This document shows positions 63,401-64,000 of a stretch of DNA of 64,000 nucleotides, one piece after another. Origin of the DNA: Labia minor (Eukaryota > Arthropoda > Insecta > Dermaptera > Spongiphoridae). A model generated the notes under the pieces. That model saw only the letters and a program-made list of their open reading frames with translations, searched no databases and had not been told where the DNA came from. How positions within the stretch are numbered: the stretch's first letter is position 1; every line of letters begins with the position of its first letter. The DNA is taken from assembly GCA_963082975.1 (NCBI GenBank), contig OY720349.1:70554501-70618500 (forward strand), given 5' to 3'. The translations under genes were made by a program, and so were the position numbers.

Positions 63401-63802
63401 AATTTAACACATGATATTTCTCCTCTTGTTTTATTTTAAATAAATTAAAAAACTTTGAATTTTTTTTTTCTTTTTCTGTCTGTCAAATTTTTGAAGCGAG
63501 TCTTGGCTCTCATGGCTCTCATCTTATCGTTATTGTGCTTACCATTTATTATTTTATCTATTATAATGTTTATATAGATTTGTGTTGGTGCTTTGGATGG
63601 AGGTCGTGACACTTGCAATGGTGACTCCGGTGGGGGTATTTTATTAAATAATCAAAATGAAGAATGTATGTTCGATATTTTAGGAGTGACCTCTATAGGT
63701 AGCAAATTTTGTGGCACCATTAATTCTGCTGGACTCTATACAAGAGTTTATCATTATTTGGATTGGATCGAACGAATTGTCTGGCCAGAATATTTTAATT
63801 GA
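23377..63802 (+). CDS. CLIP-domain serine protease, probable CLIPC/snake-like (8 exons, 402 aa)
   Basis: Exons 23377-23458, 31839-32042, 32417-32568, 35020-35085, 36995-37104, 58200-58447, 62915-63036 and 63578-63802 join to 1209 nt with matching phases and GT-AG introns. Residues 1-22 are a signal peptide. Residues 31-74 form a CLIP domain with the six-cysteine pattern (C31, C41, C47, C63, C73, C74). A linker follows; the chymotrypsin-fold domain begins VIGG at 154. The triad is H198 (TAAHC), D245 (NDIM) and S345 (GDSGG). D339, six residues before the serine, predicts trypsin-like cleavage after Arg/Lys. Such zymogens act outside the cell in prophenoloxidase, Toll or dorsoventral cascades. 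P1 of the activation site is Tyr153, not Arg/Lys; non-basic P1 residues are typical of CLIPC. The exact cascade step is not deducible. Confidence 0.88.
23726..24612 (-). mobile_element. Deleted mariner-family DNA transposon
   Basis: The terminal inverted repeats CACCCTCCATTCCAAAA face each other at both ends, flanked by TA. At 887 bp the element is shorter than a full mariner (about 1.3 kb). On the minus strand it keeps the transposase N-terminal HTH (MSFKQRAAIDF at about 24423-24391, and a later WFGRFKSGRETL) and, in another frame, the catalytic stretch ending LLHDNAPSHRS (near 24069-24105). The DNA between the HTH and the first catalytic Asp is missing, so it is inactive but could be mobilised in trans. 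Confidence 0.85.
24069..24450 (-). pseudogene. Broken mariner transposase
   Basis: Two overlapping frames together cover the HTH region and a C-terminal catalytic part with the HDNAPSHRS motif. A frameshift near 24260 and the loss of the first catalytic region show it is a pseudogene. Confidence 0.75.
24632..25004. mobile_element. hAT-type MITE
   Basis: The 373-bp element has inverted ends CAGTGTTTCTCAACC and GGTTGAGAATCACTG and a perfect 8-bp duplication CTCTACAC on both sides (24624-24631, 25005-25012). An 8-bp duplication with CAGTG ends is diagnostic of hAT. It has no coding sequence. Confidence 0.9.
25013..25490. other. AT-rich intron DNA
   Basis: I see no gene, repeat arm or recognisable element here. 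Confidence 0.4.
26075..26140 (+). other. tRNA-like module in the left palindrome arm
   Basis: TAGTCTAATGGGTAGAGC resembles an A box and GGATCGAAACC a B box. Between them, GACTG TTTTGAA TAGTC folds as a 5-bp anticodon stem with a 7-nt loop; the loop would give anticodon TTG (Gln). The acceptor stem does not pair, so it is not a working tRNA gene. It looks like a tRNA-derived promoter or pseudogene carried by the repeat. Confidence 0.5.
27573..27640 (-). other. tRNA-like module in the right palindrome arm
   Basis: This is the inverted counterpart of 26075-26140 with a few substitutions: GCC TTT replaces the GCGACT-type region, weakening the anticodon stem. The B-box-like GGATCGAAACC is kept. 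Confidence 0.45.
28900..29170 (+). repeat. Dispersed repeat, copy 1
   Basis: It matches 43741-44010: GAACACATGGCAA-like text, a run of A, CCCAGAGAT, then a shared GGACAATTTTGCCAAGTGGC. The open frames in it are not conserved between the copies, so it is not treated as a gene. The family is unknown. Confidence 0.5.
29505..29575 (-). other. tRNA-like module, second type
   Basis: On the minus strand, TAGTCCAGCGGTTGGACT has a perfect 4-bp D-stem (GTCC/GGAC), and GGTTCGAAACT is a near-perfect B box. The anticodon stem is poor. It lies beside family 4 sequence, as do the modules at 26075 and 52900. Confidence 0.45.
29640..30275 (-). repeat. Family 4 repeat end plus inverted copy of the palindrome spacer
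   Basis: Positions 29640-29843 are a family 4 terminus in minus orientation. From 29845 to 30272 the sequence is the reverse complement of 26636-27072, including both CCGAGCC-type hairpins and the segment starting TTTGGCTGGTAATATTAATA. The two copies are nearly identical. Confidence 0.65.
30411..31205 (-). mobile_element. 5'-truncated Jockey-like LINE
   Basis: A long T run at 30411-30442 is the poly(A) tail of a minus-strand insertion. The frame running from about 31190 to 30586 encodes the C-terminal third of a Jockey-type reverse transcriptase: YLGLHLDSRLSW, then YKSILMPIWSY, QIWGTASES, SKIQRVQSKILR and NAPWYFTNE. It has no catalytic FADD region and is dead on arrival. It resembles the protein at 55820-56917 but is a different copy. 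I could not see a clear target-site duplication. Confidence 0.8.
31560..31727 (+). mobile_element. Old Helitron family 1 3' end
   Basis: About 170 bp match the Helitron 3' end with many substitutions: TAAATAAGAACACAAAAA, a GGGGGCAGAGTCCC hairpin relic, and AACGCCGAAGGCGGT in place of the terminal hairpin, then AAGCTAA. It lies 110 bp before exon 2. It is older than the copies at 1731-20163. Confidence 0.65.
31839..32042 (+). CDS. Protease exon 2 (CLIP domain)
   Basis: An acceptor TTTTTTAG ends at 31838 and a donor GTGAGT begins at 32043. The exon encodes all six CLIP cysteines (ERC, GVC, LKC, FIC, VCC) and the start of the linker. It enters and leaves in phase 1. Confidence 0.9.
32417..32568 (+). 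CDS. Protease exon 3 (linker of the light chain)
   Basis: The acceptor TTCCAG ends at 32416. The exon encodes residues 96-146, starting KCKEY. That cysteine is in the usual place for the disulfide holding the light chain to the catalytic chain. A Lys-rich linker follows. The donor GTAAGT at 32569 is intact, but the 16 nt around it (32563-32578) are repeated at 32868-32883 by a LINE insertion, giving a second copy of the same splice site. Confidence 0.88.
32563..32883 (-). mobile_element. Short LINE insertion with target duplication over the exon 3 donor
   Basis: GATATTGTAAGTATAT occurs at 32563-32578 and again at 32868-32883. Between them (32579-32867) is a 289-bp, minus-strand, 5'-truncated LINE ending in a GATA-type tail. 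It encodes the same GDESRFRVFENRI C-terminus as the Helitron passengers, but as a free insertion. The duplicated 16 bp contain the last six coding bases of exon 3 and the complete donor GTAAGT. Using the left donor gives the normal exon. Using the right donor would include LINE sequence and meet a stop (TAG) about 19 codons in. Confidence 0.85.
33285..34735 (-). pseudogene. Internally deleted LINE (endonuclease-RT type)
   Basis: On the minus strand the 5' leader (about 34735-34400) leads into the start of an AP-type endonuclease (KKIGSWNVRGLLQAGKL near 34350-34300). The sequence then jumps to the reverse transcriptase: GVHQGCILSPILFNIYGKYV at about 34160-34105, a YADDT-equivalent region near 34030, and the C-terminal RTPARWTEQVRAGLGTDLQ near 33430. 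Most of the endonuclease and the first RT motifs are missing, and frames shift repeatedly. The 3' end is near 33285. It probably belongs to an RTE- or related clade; only a tree would tell. Confidence 0.75.
34736..34785. mobile_element. Isolated mariner terminal repeat
   Basis: TACACCTTCCATTCCAAAAG followed by AAACCGAACTTT closely matches the end of the mariner at 23726. The opposite end is not seen nearby, so this is a relic. Confidence 0.6.
35020..35085 (+). CDS. Protease exon 4 (activation site)
   Basis: The acceptor TTTTAAG ends at 35019 and the donor GTAAGT starts at 35086. The 22 codons encode the activation region, DWDY then VIGGVNAEIGQYPHT. Cleavage is expected between Tyr153 and Val154. 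The QYPHT motif after the new N-terminus resembles the FPHM of snake-type proteases. Confidence 0.88.
35306..35540 (+). repeat. Family 4 repeat 5' end
   Basis: It starts TCTTATCTTATCTTCTTATA after a TA run, then has a TTTG microsatellite, CTCAAAAACCGCTCTAACG and GTGACGTCACAGCC. It is a relative of the palindrome arms at 25496, truncated on the right. Confidence 0.6.
35541..36250. other. AT-rich intron 4 DNA with family 4 pieces
   Basis: Positions 36125-36250 match, inverted, the spacer sequence at 26810-26890 and 30045-30125. The rest is unrecognised. Confidence 0.4.
36455..36955 (+). mobile_element. Helitron family 1 fragment with LINE passenger
   Basis: The sequence follows the Helitron interior from the GATTCGGCAATTGCAATTAC motif (36538-36557), through the LINE tail to GATAGATATAACATA, with a deletion of the YGWEAWS coding part. 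Positions 36455-36710 are the reverse complement of 39457-39715. Its right end supplies the AT-rich DNA about 40 nt before the exon 5 acceptor. Confidence 0.65.
36995..37104 (+). CDS. Protease exon 5 (catalytic His)
   Basis: The acceptor GTTTTTCAG ends at 36994 and the donor GTAAGT starts at 37105. The exon encodes VAIGYG, then CAGSLISENWILTAAHC with the catalytic His198 and its flanking disulfide. A Helitron fragment ends about 40 nt upstream of the acceptor. Confidence 0.92.
37105..37811. other. Intron 5 start, no feature seen
   Basis: This is AT-rich unique sequence. A short run of AAAAAGGC-type repeats lies at 37747-37798. No gene or element is recognised. Confidence 0.4.
37812..37960 (+). 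mobile_element. Family 2 Helitron 5' fragment
   Basis: It matches 5047-5205 (AAATTAGCTGGAGTGTCTCC onward to TTTGTTGATGGCACCA). The TC terminus and the downstream part are missing. Confidence 0.6.
38124..39180 (+). repeat. Family 3 repeat, plus orientation
   Basis: It starts TACTTTCCCGCATACTTCGT and runs through the same blocks as 1315-79. It includes CCGTCCGTCCGT near 38693-38710 and repeated AAATTTGGTA strings at 38308, 38500 and 38753. The far end has a hairpin GACCTGGCCACAGGTC (39168-39183) followed by AACTTATT, also present at 54247-54262. This may be the 3' terminus of the family. Confidence 0.55.
39185..39372 (-). repeat. Family 4 repeat end, minus orientation
   Basis: It is the reverse complement of the 25496 terminus, ending GCATAATAAGATAAGA at 39372, where the Helitron family 1 end begins directly. 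Confidence 0.6.
39373..39720 (-). mobile_element. Helitron family 1 3' fragment, minus strand
   Basis: On the minus strand the hairpins GGGGGCGGAGCCCCC and GAGCGCCGAAGGCGCTC are followed by TGACCAGCTGG at 39373, where other copies have CTAG. The upstream part is the inverse of 36455-36710. The middle of the Helitron is deleted. Confidence 0.7.
39721..40315. other. AT-rich repeat-derived DNA
   Basis: Positions 39940-40130 are the near reverse complement of 54760-54940 (GGGTCGAGT-type box next to ACCTGTGACAC, then AATGGGTCATTTTT-type sequence). A CGAGCTATCACTCG hairpin-like string lies at 40181-40194. It is probably the 3' part of the element whose helicase remnant follows. Confidence 0.4.
40316..40560. 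other. GC-richer segment of unknown origin
   Basis: About 245 bp stand out from the AT-rich surroundings (ACCGGGGTTGGTTACCACG, CCACCAAGGAGGTGAAAG). They contain no long open frame on either strand. A captured gene fragment or short interspersed repeat is possible; I do not recognise it. Confidence 0.35.
40575..40765 (-). pseudogene. C-terminal remnant of a Helitron Rep/helicase gene
   Basis: On the minus strand, MLYVAFSRVKNGKNLKVLLP is read from about 40680 to 40620, then NECYTRNVVWKEVLN and a stop at about 40577. The YVAxSRV motif is helicase motif VI of Pif1-like helicases, and a TRNVVYKEVL ending is typical of Helitron RepHel proteins. Upstream of about 40765 the similarity is lost. It shows that a coding Helitron once sat here. 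Confidence 0.7.
41090..41235 (-). mobile_element. Ty3/gypsy-like 5' fragment: primer site and start of gag
   Basis: On the minus strand GTGGTGACCCCGAAG (about 41222-41208) matches most of the tRNA-Trp-type primer site TGGTGACCCCGACGTG. An ATG at about 41162 follows, and MPEIETKTNATIEKVSVKIP then HFWP is read. VxVKIPxFWP is the usual start of the Ty3/gypsy gag of insects. The frame leaves the family right after FWP (about 41093), so only the extreme 5' end remains. Confidence 0.6.
41500..41735 (-). repeat. Family 4 repeat end, minus orientation
   Basis: It is the inverse of 35306-35540: GTGACGTCATCC, AATCGTTAGAGCGGTTTTTG, then TTACTCGTATAAGAAGATAA at the end. Confidence 0.6.
41736..42285. other. 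Intron 5 DNA downstream of the zinc-finger gene
   Basis: Repeats of ATTTATTT occur near 41856-41876. Positions 41940-42200 are somewhat less AT-rich but have no conserved open frame that I recognise. Confidence 0.35.
42286..42291 (-). promoter_or_regulatory. Polyadenylation signal of the zinc-finger gene
   Basis: AATAAA on the minus strand lies about 16 nt after the TGA stop. Confidence 0.6.
42307..43240 (-). CDS. C2H2 zinc-finger protein, two exons, nested antisense in intron 5
   Basis: Exon 1 is 43240-43201 (ATG, 13 codons plus one base, donor GTAAGA). Exon 2 is 43085-42307 (acceptor GTTTTTAG, stop TGA). The phases fit and give about 272 residues. An N-terminal CxxC...HxxxC finger-like unit (CCLYCQTNF) is followed by an acidic, Asn/Lys-rich spacer. 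Six classical fingers follow, in tandem with linkers TNEKP, TGEKS, RDEKP, TGEKP and TNEKP; every finger has CxxC and HxxxH. Tandem fingers with TGEKP linkers normally bind DNA in the nucleus, so a transcription factor is likely. Fingers 1-2 and 5-6 are almost identical, a recent internal duplication. It could be a retained host gene or an inserted gene copy. Confidence 0.8.
43241..43740. other. Upstream DNA of the zinc-finger gene
   Basis: A TG microsatellite lies at 43468-43484 and a pyrimidine-rich tract at 43490-43535. Two inverted strings near 43573-43606 and 43638-43672 (AGAAAATTTTC with ATGAAAAATTAT) form a short imperfect inverted repeat. No gene is seen. Confidence 0.35.
43741..44010 (+). 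repeat. Dispersed repeat, copy 2
   Basis: It is the diverged partner of 28900-29170, sharing CACATGGCAA, the A-rich tract with CCCAGAGAT, and GGACAATTTTGCCAAGTGGC. The reading frames differ between copies. Confidence 0.5.
44011..44651. other. Unclassified DNA with a possible transposon end
   Basis: CAGTGGCGCAACCAGGA at 44210-44226, followed by a G run and later a 16-C run (44265-44282), looks like the end of the common insect DNA transposons that begin CAGTGGCGTA. The matching end is not seen nearby. Confidence 0.35.
44652..44944 (-). repeat. BEL/Pao 3' LTR
   Basis: This direct repeat is identical to 49504-49796. Plus-strand ends are TGTAGGTGCC and AGCACTAACA. Confidence 0.92.
45029..49423 (-). 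CDS. BEL/Pao polyprotein, 1464 aa, integrase partly deleted
   Basis: From the ATG at 49423: gag with the DUF1759-type core (near residues 165-300, KPFDGNPIEFVTF); zinc knuckles (CFACLKIGHNAKNC and CEICSKNHSKLLH, about 415-450); aspartic protease (FLDSGSSHSF, about 505-515); reverse transcriptase (RVVFDCSAKY about 800; catalytic FYVDD about 917); RNase H (HHFADASQEAYG, about 1095). ADDITRG is then followed directly by QVKEICSDNGTNF (about 1225-1235). In BEL/Pao proteins 200-300 residues normally lie between these points, including the integrase HHCC zinc domain and the first catalytic Asp. The later integrase (HQGGVWERCIRSVKK) and the C-terminal domain (NHWPLGKITEVYPDAEG) remain. The deletion keeps the frame; no stops interrupt the rest. 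Confidence 0.92.
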   Translation of the reverse strand: MSICSEKSKTSSQRSCKSIQNKIPKKTNEIKNKRRGFLSRVTRIINEINELLTNEENIQQVKSKMYDFDSAKTKYIKSHNDLIEYLKETKQNYNEYEERHNTEMITLEQFKENIDIWLNKDNDQNEDDDEHLSEVSNSSNEERTMKILEQQTKMIQLMTDYQIQSSLPKQEIKPFDGNPIEFVTFISAFEYIIESKIVDYKQRLYYLEQYTRGDVKDLVRSYQNMNSSNAYVLAKEKLIKMFGSGLRIANAYLKKIFEWPTMKNNEGILLNKFALLLTECLNSMMNIKEMNELDHPRTLREIVDKLPYEMKKNWRKSAYETTEVKREEIKFKHLVEFVSKVAAETNHPLFGDILENKIEKTPKVSITNNKKEERRRYNFATNIKGNEYYNACIKCNKLHYLNKCNEFLSMNIPERRQFVFSNKLCFACLKIGHNAKNCRLGVKCEICSKNHSKLLHLQNSEVNEQQISKINNGFIQNAKTTDKFSMGIVPVIVMSKTTGKRIHTYAFLDSGSSHSFCTEELMKQLNVNGRKCNLFMTTLEKRNSPCNAFTIENLIISDINGNNKICLPDIYTTRELPVSAEDKFKNIDLNKWPYLQDVILPELESNVQMLIGNNIPQALEPQEIIKSEGDGPFAIKTRLGWSVYGPTSFLANTNLTKINCVKLDKILYKQVEEWLKLEQIPTQNTMTYSQEDEKFIKIFNNSIRKKDNHYEVSIPLKSKNMFEPDTKFMAMNRLKMLKRRFQKDTQLYQGYTKYINDLLKKNYAEIVEDTNKLPKKLWYVPHHPVFHSAKPGKLRVVFDCSAKYNDLSLNEQIYRGPDVMNSLFGVLLRFREEPFAIMGDIEAMFHQVRLPKEDQDLFRFLWWKDNDFNNEIQEYRMKVYIFGCICSPAVAMMTLRQIAMNNEQKYKKETINTLKNNFYVDDCLKSFKNISEAIEIREELYNLLKDGGFNLTKWITNEKTILNSIPVKERAVNVQSMNMKKDDIHLERVLGIQWKPEEDLLSFKTTSIFKPMSRRGILSSVSSVFDPLGLATPFIIPAKILLQELTKAKFDWDDKLPKIYEDRYIKWLKELPLLNNFKINRCLKSIECKTTRRIEIHHFADASQEAYGVATYIRIISNENKIYCNLICSKARIAPVKTMTVPRLELSAATLAVQLNNILKSELTYKVDSTSFWTDSTAVLKYINNEDKRFHVFVSNRLSIIRSYSNANQWFYVNTKENPADDITRGQVKEICSDNGTNFVGGYRELREGIQRWNNYQVHQFLLQREISRKFNTPTASHQGGVWERCIRSVKKILNSLLEEQKLNEETLYTLLCEVESILNQRPLSETSCDANDKEALTPNHLLLLKSQVSLPNDIFSYSDNYCKRRWRQVQYLANIFWKRWIKEYLPLLQVRNKWFKINSNLKIGDIVLLYEDHLSRNHWPLGKITEVYPDAEGIVRRVSVKTKLGIFQRPVTKICLLESQAVI
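49504..49796 (-). repeat. BEL/Pao 5' LTR
   Basis: This is identical to 44652-44944. It should carry the element's promoter. The primer site just inside it (TCTTACATTTTAATC on the minus strand) does not match a tRNA that I can name. Confidence 0.9.
49797..50091. other. Intron 5 DNA between the BEL and MULE elements
   Basis: It starts with the TTGAT duplication of the BEL element. Otherwise no feature is recognised. Confidence 0.4.
50092..51292 (-). mobile_element. Decayed Mutator-like (MULE) element with tandem-repeat ends
   Basis: Both ends are built from short tandem units in opposite orientation: AAATCCCTAA-type units at 50095-50170 and TTAGGGATTT-type units at 51177-51288. The outermost strings GTAAAAATCCCTAA match as inverted repeats. 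Inside, on the minus strand, is a broken MULE transposase. The 1.2-kb length and the frame breaks show a deleted copy. A target-site duplication is not clear. Confidence 0.6.
50183..50830 (-). pseudogene. Broken MULE transposase
   Basis: The minus-strand frame ending at 50183 reads LPRTNNALEGYNNALRSRLG, followed by WDLIKQIHIEHNL. The RTNNxLEGxHN motif lies in the C-terminal part of MULE transposases of insects. Upstream pieces in other frames (YQALAGRPTG; FERTWLGEQFL after a frame change) continue the similarity to about 50830. Stops and frameshifts disable it. Confidence 0.6.
51484..51950. mobile_element. Deleted hAT transposon (keeps part of the transposase C-terminus)
   Basis: Ends CAGAGGTTCTTAAACT and AGTTTAAGAATCTCTG (with one or two differences) face each other, and the 8-bp duplication ATTTAGGA is perfect (51476-51483, 51951-51958). 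Inside, on the plus strand, KYPNSTKCARKLLLPFPSSY (51648-51707) resembles the C-terminal dimerisation segment of ZBED-type hAT transposases. The rest of the gene is gone. Confidence 0.85.
51959..52140. other. AT-rich DNA
   Basis: No feature seen. Confidence 0.4.
52141..52640 (+). repeat. Family 4 spacer and arm, further copy
   Basis: Positions 52155-52390 match 26815-27050 (hairpin GAGCCTCGGCTAGG, segment starting TTTGGCTGGTAATATTAATA). Positions 52425-52625 match 27085-27285 of the right palindrome arm. A ~30-bp deletion and a small insertion distinguish it. Confidence 0.6.
52900..52970 (-). other. tRNA-like module, third type
   Basis: On the minus strand TAGACCAATGGTAAGAACA resembles an A box and AGTTCGAAGGATCG a disturbed B box. 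It is flanked by the same A-rich and TTTATT-type sequence as the modules at 26075 and 29505. It is degenerate and not a tRNA gene. Confidence 0.35.
53093..54620 (-). repeat. Family 3 repeat with an internal inverted insertion
   Basis: Positions 53093-53640 match 355-910 and positions 54271-54620 match 911-1316. Between them, 53641-54270 is a family 3 piece in plus orientation. It begins ACCGACCGACGATAG and ends with the GACCTGGCCACAGGTC hairpin and AACTTATT. One copy was therefore inserted into another in the opposite direction at a TTTTTAAATC site, giving adjacent inverted repeats around 53640. Confidence 0.6.
54621..55535. other. AT-rich DNA with repeat fragments
   Basis: Positions 54760-54940 are the inverse of 39940-40130. 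Positions 55225-55280 (TTATCGGGTTTGGTTGGTA, then ACCGAGCCGCTG) are a diverged family 4 spacer piece. No gene is seen. Confidence 0.4.
55536..55672 (-). repeat. Family 4 repeat end, minus orientation
   Basis: The end TTTCTAGTATAATAAGATAA and the internal ATTTTTCTTTATAAA match the other family 4 termini, with a deletion in the GCGGTTTTTGAGAA region. Confidence 0.5.
55812..57134 (+). mobile_element. 5'-truncated Jockey-type LINE with perfect target duplication
   Basis: TTCGTCTCTTTT is present at 55800-55811 and 57135-57146 and bounds 1323 bp that end in a poly(A) run (57120-57134). The insertion starts inside the reverse transcriptase, has a 3' UTR of about 200 bp with few changes, and shows no frame break. 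It looks recent. It lies in the sense orientation in intron 5, 1.05 kb before exon 6. Confidence 0.92.
55820..56917 (+). CDS. Truncated Jockey-type reverse transcriptase, 365 aa
   Basis: Open from the element's 5' end to the stop at 56917. Motifs in order: HQFGFRERHSTIEQ (about residues 18-31), STVFLDVAQAFDKVWHEGL with the first catalytic Asp (about 48-66), GVPQDSVLGPILYLLY (about 108-123), FADDTAVM with the catalytic pair (about 138-145), YLGMTLDARLRW (about 212-223), and the C-terminal WTYGIQLWG, NKVLRSIVDAPWY and QIRRLKRRKP. The family normally has PQGSVLGP; here Gly is Asp. The endonuclease, ORF1 and first RT motifs are missing because of 5' truncation, so it cannot move itself. Confidence 0.88.
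   Translation: MKRIKPIIEEKNLIPSHQFGFRERHSTIEQVHRITNVIEKTLEERKVCSTVFLDVAQAFDKVWHEGLFHKVNLFLPQEFSQLLQSYLADRYFRIKQEDVYSELKEIKAGVPQDSVLGPILYLLYTSDIPDLEQDIIATFADDTAVMTVGQDHEEAAEKLQTSINKINTWTKTWRIKLNENKSMHIDFTNKRRQHLPIRINDTQIPNVDSAKYLGMTLDARLRWKVHVKKKREELGIKLKKMYWLLGRNSKLSTFNKLLLYKQILKPVWTYGIQLWGCASKSTIEVIQRFQNKVLRSIVDAPWYCRNRDIHRDLQMDTVDQTIAKFASSHEQRLLNHVNVEVIQLLDNTNQIRRLKRRKPFELVRK
57147..57689 (-). other. GC-rich leader of a gypsy-like element, with a tandem duplication
   Basis: This stretch is much richer in G+C than its surroundings and continues from the primer site on the minus strand. It contains a ~57-bp tandem duplication (TCTCAATCTGCCTACT at 57520-57535 and 57577-57592). Overlapping Arg/Pro-rich frames are open on the minus strand but show no gag, protease or RT motif, so I do not call a protein. 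It ends where the LINE target duplication begins. Confidence 0.5.
57690..57705 (-). promoter_or_regulatory. Primer-binding site for tRNA-Trp
   Basis: CACGTCGGGGTCACCA on the plus strand equals the 3' end of insect tRNA-Trp; read in element direction it is TGGTGACCCCGACGTG. It begins 2 nt inside the LTR. tRNA-Trp primers are known from CsRn1/Kabuki-type Ty3/gypsy elements. Confidence 0.75.
57708..57932 (-). mobile_element. Ty3/gypsy-like LTR, 225 bp
   Basis: In minus orientation it runs TGTGGCGTCACACAAGG to CATGTCCCCTCA, with a TATATAAGG promoter box (57772-57780) and the tRNA-Trp primer site just inside. No second LTR or pol was found in the window, so the rest of the element is deleted. It sits 270 bp upstream of exon 6, antisense to the protease gene. 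Confidence 0.7.
57933..58199. other. End of intron 5
   Basis: Unique AT-rich DNA with TATTATACTGG-type inverted strings near 57966-57990. The acceptor at 58199 has a moderate pyrimidine tract. No other feature is seen. Confidence 0.4.
58200..58447 (+). CDS. Protease exon 6 (catalytic Asp)
   Basis: The acceptor TTGTTTTAG ends at 58199 and the donor GTAAGA starts at 58448. The exon encodes the Asp245 motif YYNDIMLMKV, the RPACL cysteine expected to bind the light chain, and the CIAAGWG motif. It is separated from exon 5 by a 21-kb, TE-filled intron. Confidence 0.92.
58568..59606 (-). mobile_element. Deleted Mos1-like mariner
   Basis: Ends TCAGGTCGTCAAGTATGAAA and its diverged inverse (TTTCATCCTTGACAACCTAA) are flanked by TA on both sides; the element is 1039 bp. 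The minus strand has the transposase N-terminus from 59418 (MERSEIRTIMKYEFLRGN) through WFAKFRTGNFDLA to about 59202. After a gap follow LLHDNARPHTAQ (about 58915-58950) and the HPPYSPDQAPTDYHFF region (about 58810-58865). Part of the catalytic region and several frames are lost. It is in intron 6, only 120 bp after exon 6. Confidence 0.82.
59202..59456 (-). pseudogene. Mariner transposase N-terminal part
   Basis: The 84-codon frame reads the paired HTH domains typical of Mos1-type transposases (GNTASQATRNIN, then TTQQTVSNWFAKFRTG) and the RGRPKSK linker, then stops. The catalytic core continues only in pieces further along the minus strand (58915-58800). Confidence 0.75.
59607..60065. other. 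Intron 6 DNA
   Basis: No gene or repeat recognised. Confidence 0.4.
60066..60288. mobile_element. Old hAT-type MITE
   Basis: CAGTGATTCTCAACC at the left and GTTGAGAATACTA at the right are degenerate inverted ends, and GCGGCAC also occurs inverted inside both. The ends resemble those of the MITE at 24632. No 8-bp duplication is left. Confidence 0.6.
60297..61284 (+). pseudogene. 5'-truncated LINE, free copy of the Helitron passenger type
   Basis: ATACTAGCGGTTAC precedes it (60283-60296) and ATACTAGCGGT follows it (61285-61295); the last three bases reappear after the hAT insertion at 62289. The body matches the passengers (GCGGGTTCAGGCCAAAT; RWAGHVARMGEE near 61050-61088) but is longer in the RT part and has its own deletions. 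It ends in GATAGATAGATA, the same tail type as at 32579. Many stops show it is dead. Confidence 0.8.
61296..62280. mobile_element. Non-autonomous hAT element inserted in the LINE target duplication
   Basis: TAGAGGGTAATTTTTCCCGG and the inverse of TTTTCCCGGGAATAACCC then TCTA form the ends. The 8-bp duplication is CTAGCGGT (61288-61295) versus CTAACGGT (62281-62288), one mismatch. The 985-bp interior has no transposase. It contains TTTA runs (61484-61508), the inverted string CCCGGGAAA near both ends, and a CACTGT tandem at 62024-62042. Confidence 0.75.
62292..62914. other. End of intron 6
   Basis: AT-rich unique DNA. A GGCGCTCTTCGAACCTAGAC string at 62294-62313 resembles an old Helitron end. 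No gene. Confidence 0.4.
62915..63036 (+). CDS. Protease exon 7
   Basis: The acceptor TATTTTAG ends at 62914 and the donor GTAAGA starts at 63037. Phase 1 entry and phase 0 exit fit the neighbours. It encodes TKTRSDVLQTVFLDIYNSS and a cysteine, the usual segment between the AGWG and GDSGG motifs. Confidence 0.88.
63037..63577. other. Intron 7
   Basis: AT-rich. A 63-codon open frame crosses its start but is not conserved-looking. The pyrimidine tract at 63458-63482 is far from the acceptor. No element recognised. Confidence 0.4.
63578..63802 (+). CDS. Protease exon 8 (catalytic Ser, stop)
   Basis: The acceptor TTATATAG ends at 63577. The 74 codons carry DTCNGDSGG with Ser345 and pocket residue Asp339, then GVTSIGSKFCG and GLYTRVYHYLDWI, the conserved C-terminal helix, and stop TGA at 63800-63802. 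Confidence 0.93.
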   Translation: MCVGALDGGRDTCNGDSGGGILLNNQNEECMFDILGVTSIGSKFCGTINSAGLYTRVYHYLDWIERIVWPEYFN

Positions 63803-63815
63803 TATATTATTCAAA

Positions 63816-63821
63816 AATAAA
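63816..63821 (+). promoter_or_regulatory. Polyadenylation signal of the protease gene
   Basis: AATAAA occurs 14 nt after the stop codon, with further AATAAA-like strings just beyond. This suggests a very short 3' UTR. Confidence 0.6.
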
Positions 63822-64000
63822 TAATAATTTGTATATTATCGGTATATAATAAACAATATAATTGAACAATTCATTATATAAGTATTTATTTATTTATTTT
63901 TAATGAATATTAGGTATATATATCTTATTTCACAACAGTAATACTTTCAGTAGAATAAGAAAGTTTTTAGTCATCCATCATAATCATATTTCCCCAATCA
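63822..64000. other. DNA downstream of the protease gene
   Basis: AT-rich, short TTTA runs. Nothing recognised before the window ends. Confidence 0.4.

Overview
This window is eukaryotic nuclear DNA from an arthropod, most likely an insect. It is very AT-rich, has spliced genes with GT-AG introns, encodes a CLIP-domain serine protease of the insect immune/developmental type, and is dominated by transposable elements (TEs) common in insects. Nothing supports a prokaryotic or viral genome. The species cannot be named from the sequence.

Main host gene: eight plus-strand exons between 23377 and 63802 join with consistent phases into a 1209-nt reading frame for a 402-residue secreted CLIP-domain serine protease, probably of the CLIPC (snake-like) group. 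The exons total 1.2 kb and the introns about 39 kb; nearly all the excess is TEs. A second probable host gene, a C2H2 zinc-finger protein in two exons, lies antisense inside intron 5 (43240 to 42307). A likely exon of a third, unidentified gene is at 1609-1727.

Layout. 1-1466: two interleaved Helitron-like repeats in inverse orientation. 1609-1727: candidate exon. 1731-20163: a head-to-tail array of three Helitron units whose ends abut exactly (CTAG|TC), the third split by a nested Helitron (9731-13045) and by a decayed LTR retrotransposon with a gag-like ORF (13937-18849). 20490-22441: a fourth related Helitron, inverted and 5'-truncated. 23377-63802: the protease gene. Intron 1 holds a deleted mariner, a hAT MITE, a 2.7-kb imperfect palindrome with tRNA-like modules, and a Jockey-type LINE. 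At the exon 3/intron 3 boundary a short LINE insertion has duplicated the 5' splice site. Intron 3 also carries a larger internally deleted LINE. Intron 5 (21 kb) holds Helitron fragments with a helicase remnant, a Ty3/gypsy 5' fragment, the zinc-finger gene, a young BEL/Pao element with identical LTRs but an in-frame integrase deletion, a MULE remnant, a hAT derivative, a Jockey LINE with a perfect 12-bp target-site duplication (TSD), and a gypsy LTR with a tRNA-Trp primer-binding site. Intron 6 holds a mariner and a LINE whose TSD was then hit by a hAT element.

The protease and zinc-finger genes show no functional link beyond nesting. The TEs interact mainly by insertion into one another, so the window records relative ages: the LINE entered the Helitron ancestor before it amplified, later Helitrons entered Helitrons, and the LTR element entered a Helitron. 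All coordinates, splice sites and TSDs were read by eye. Family names rest on recognised motifs, not on database searches.
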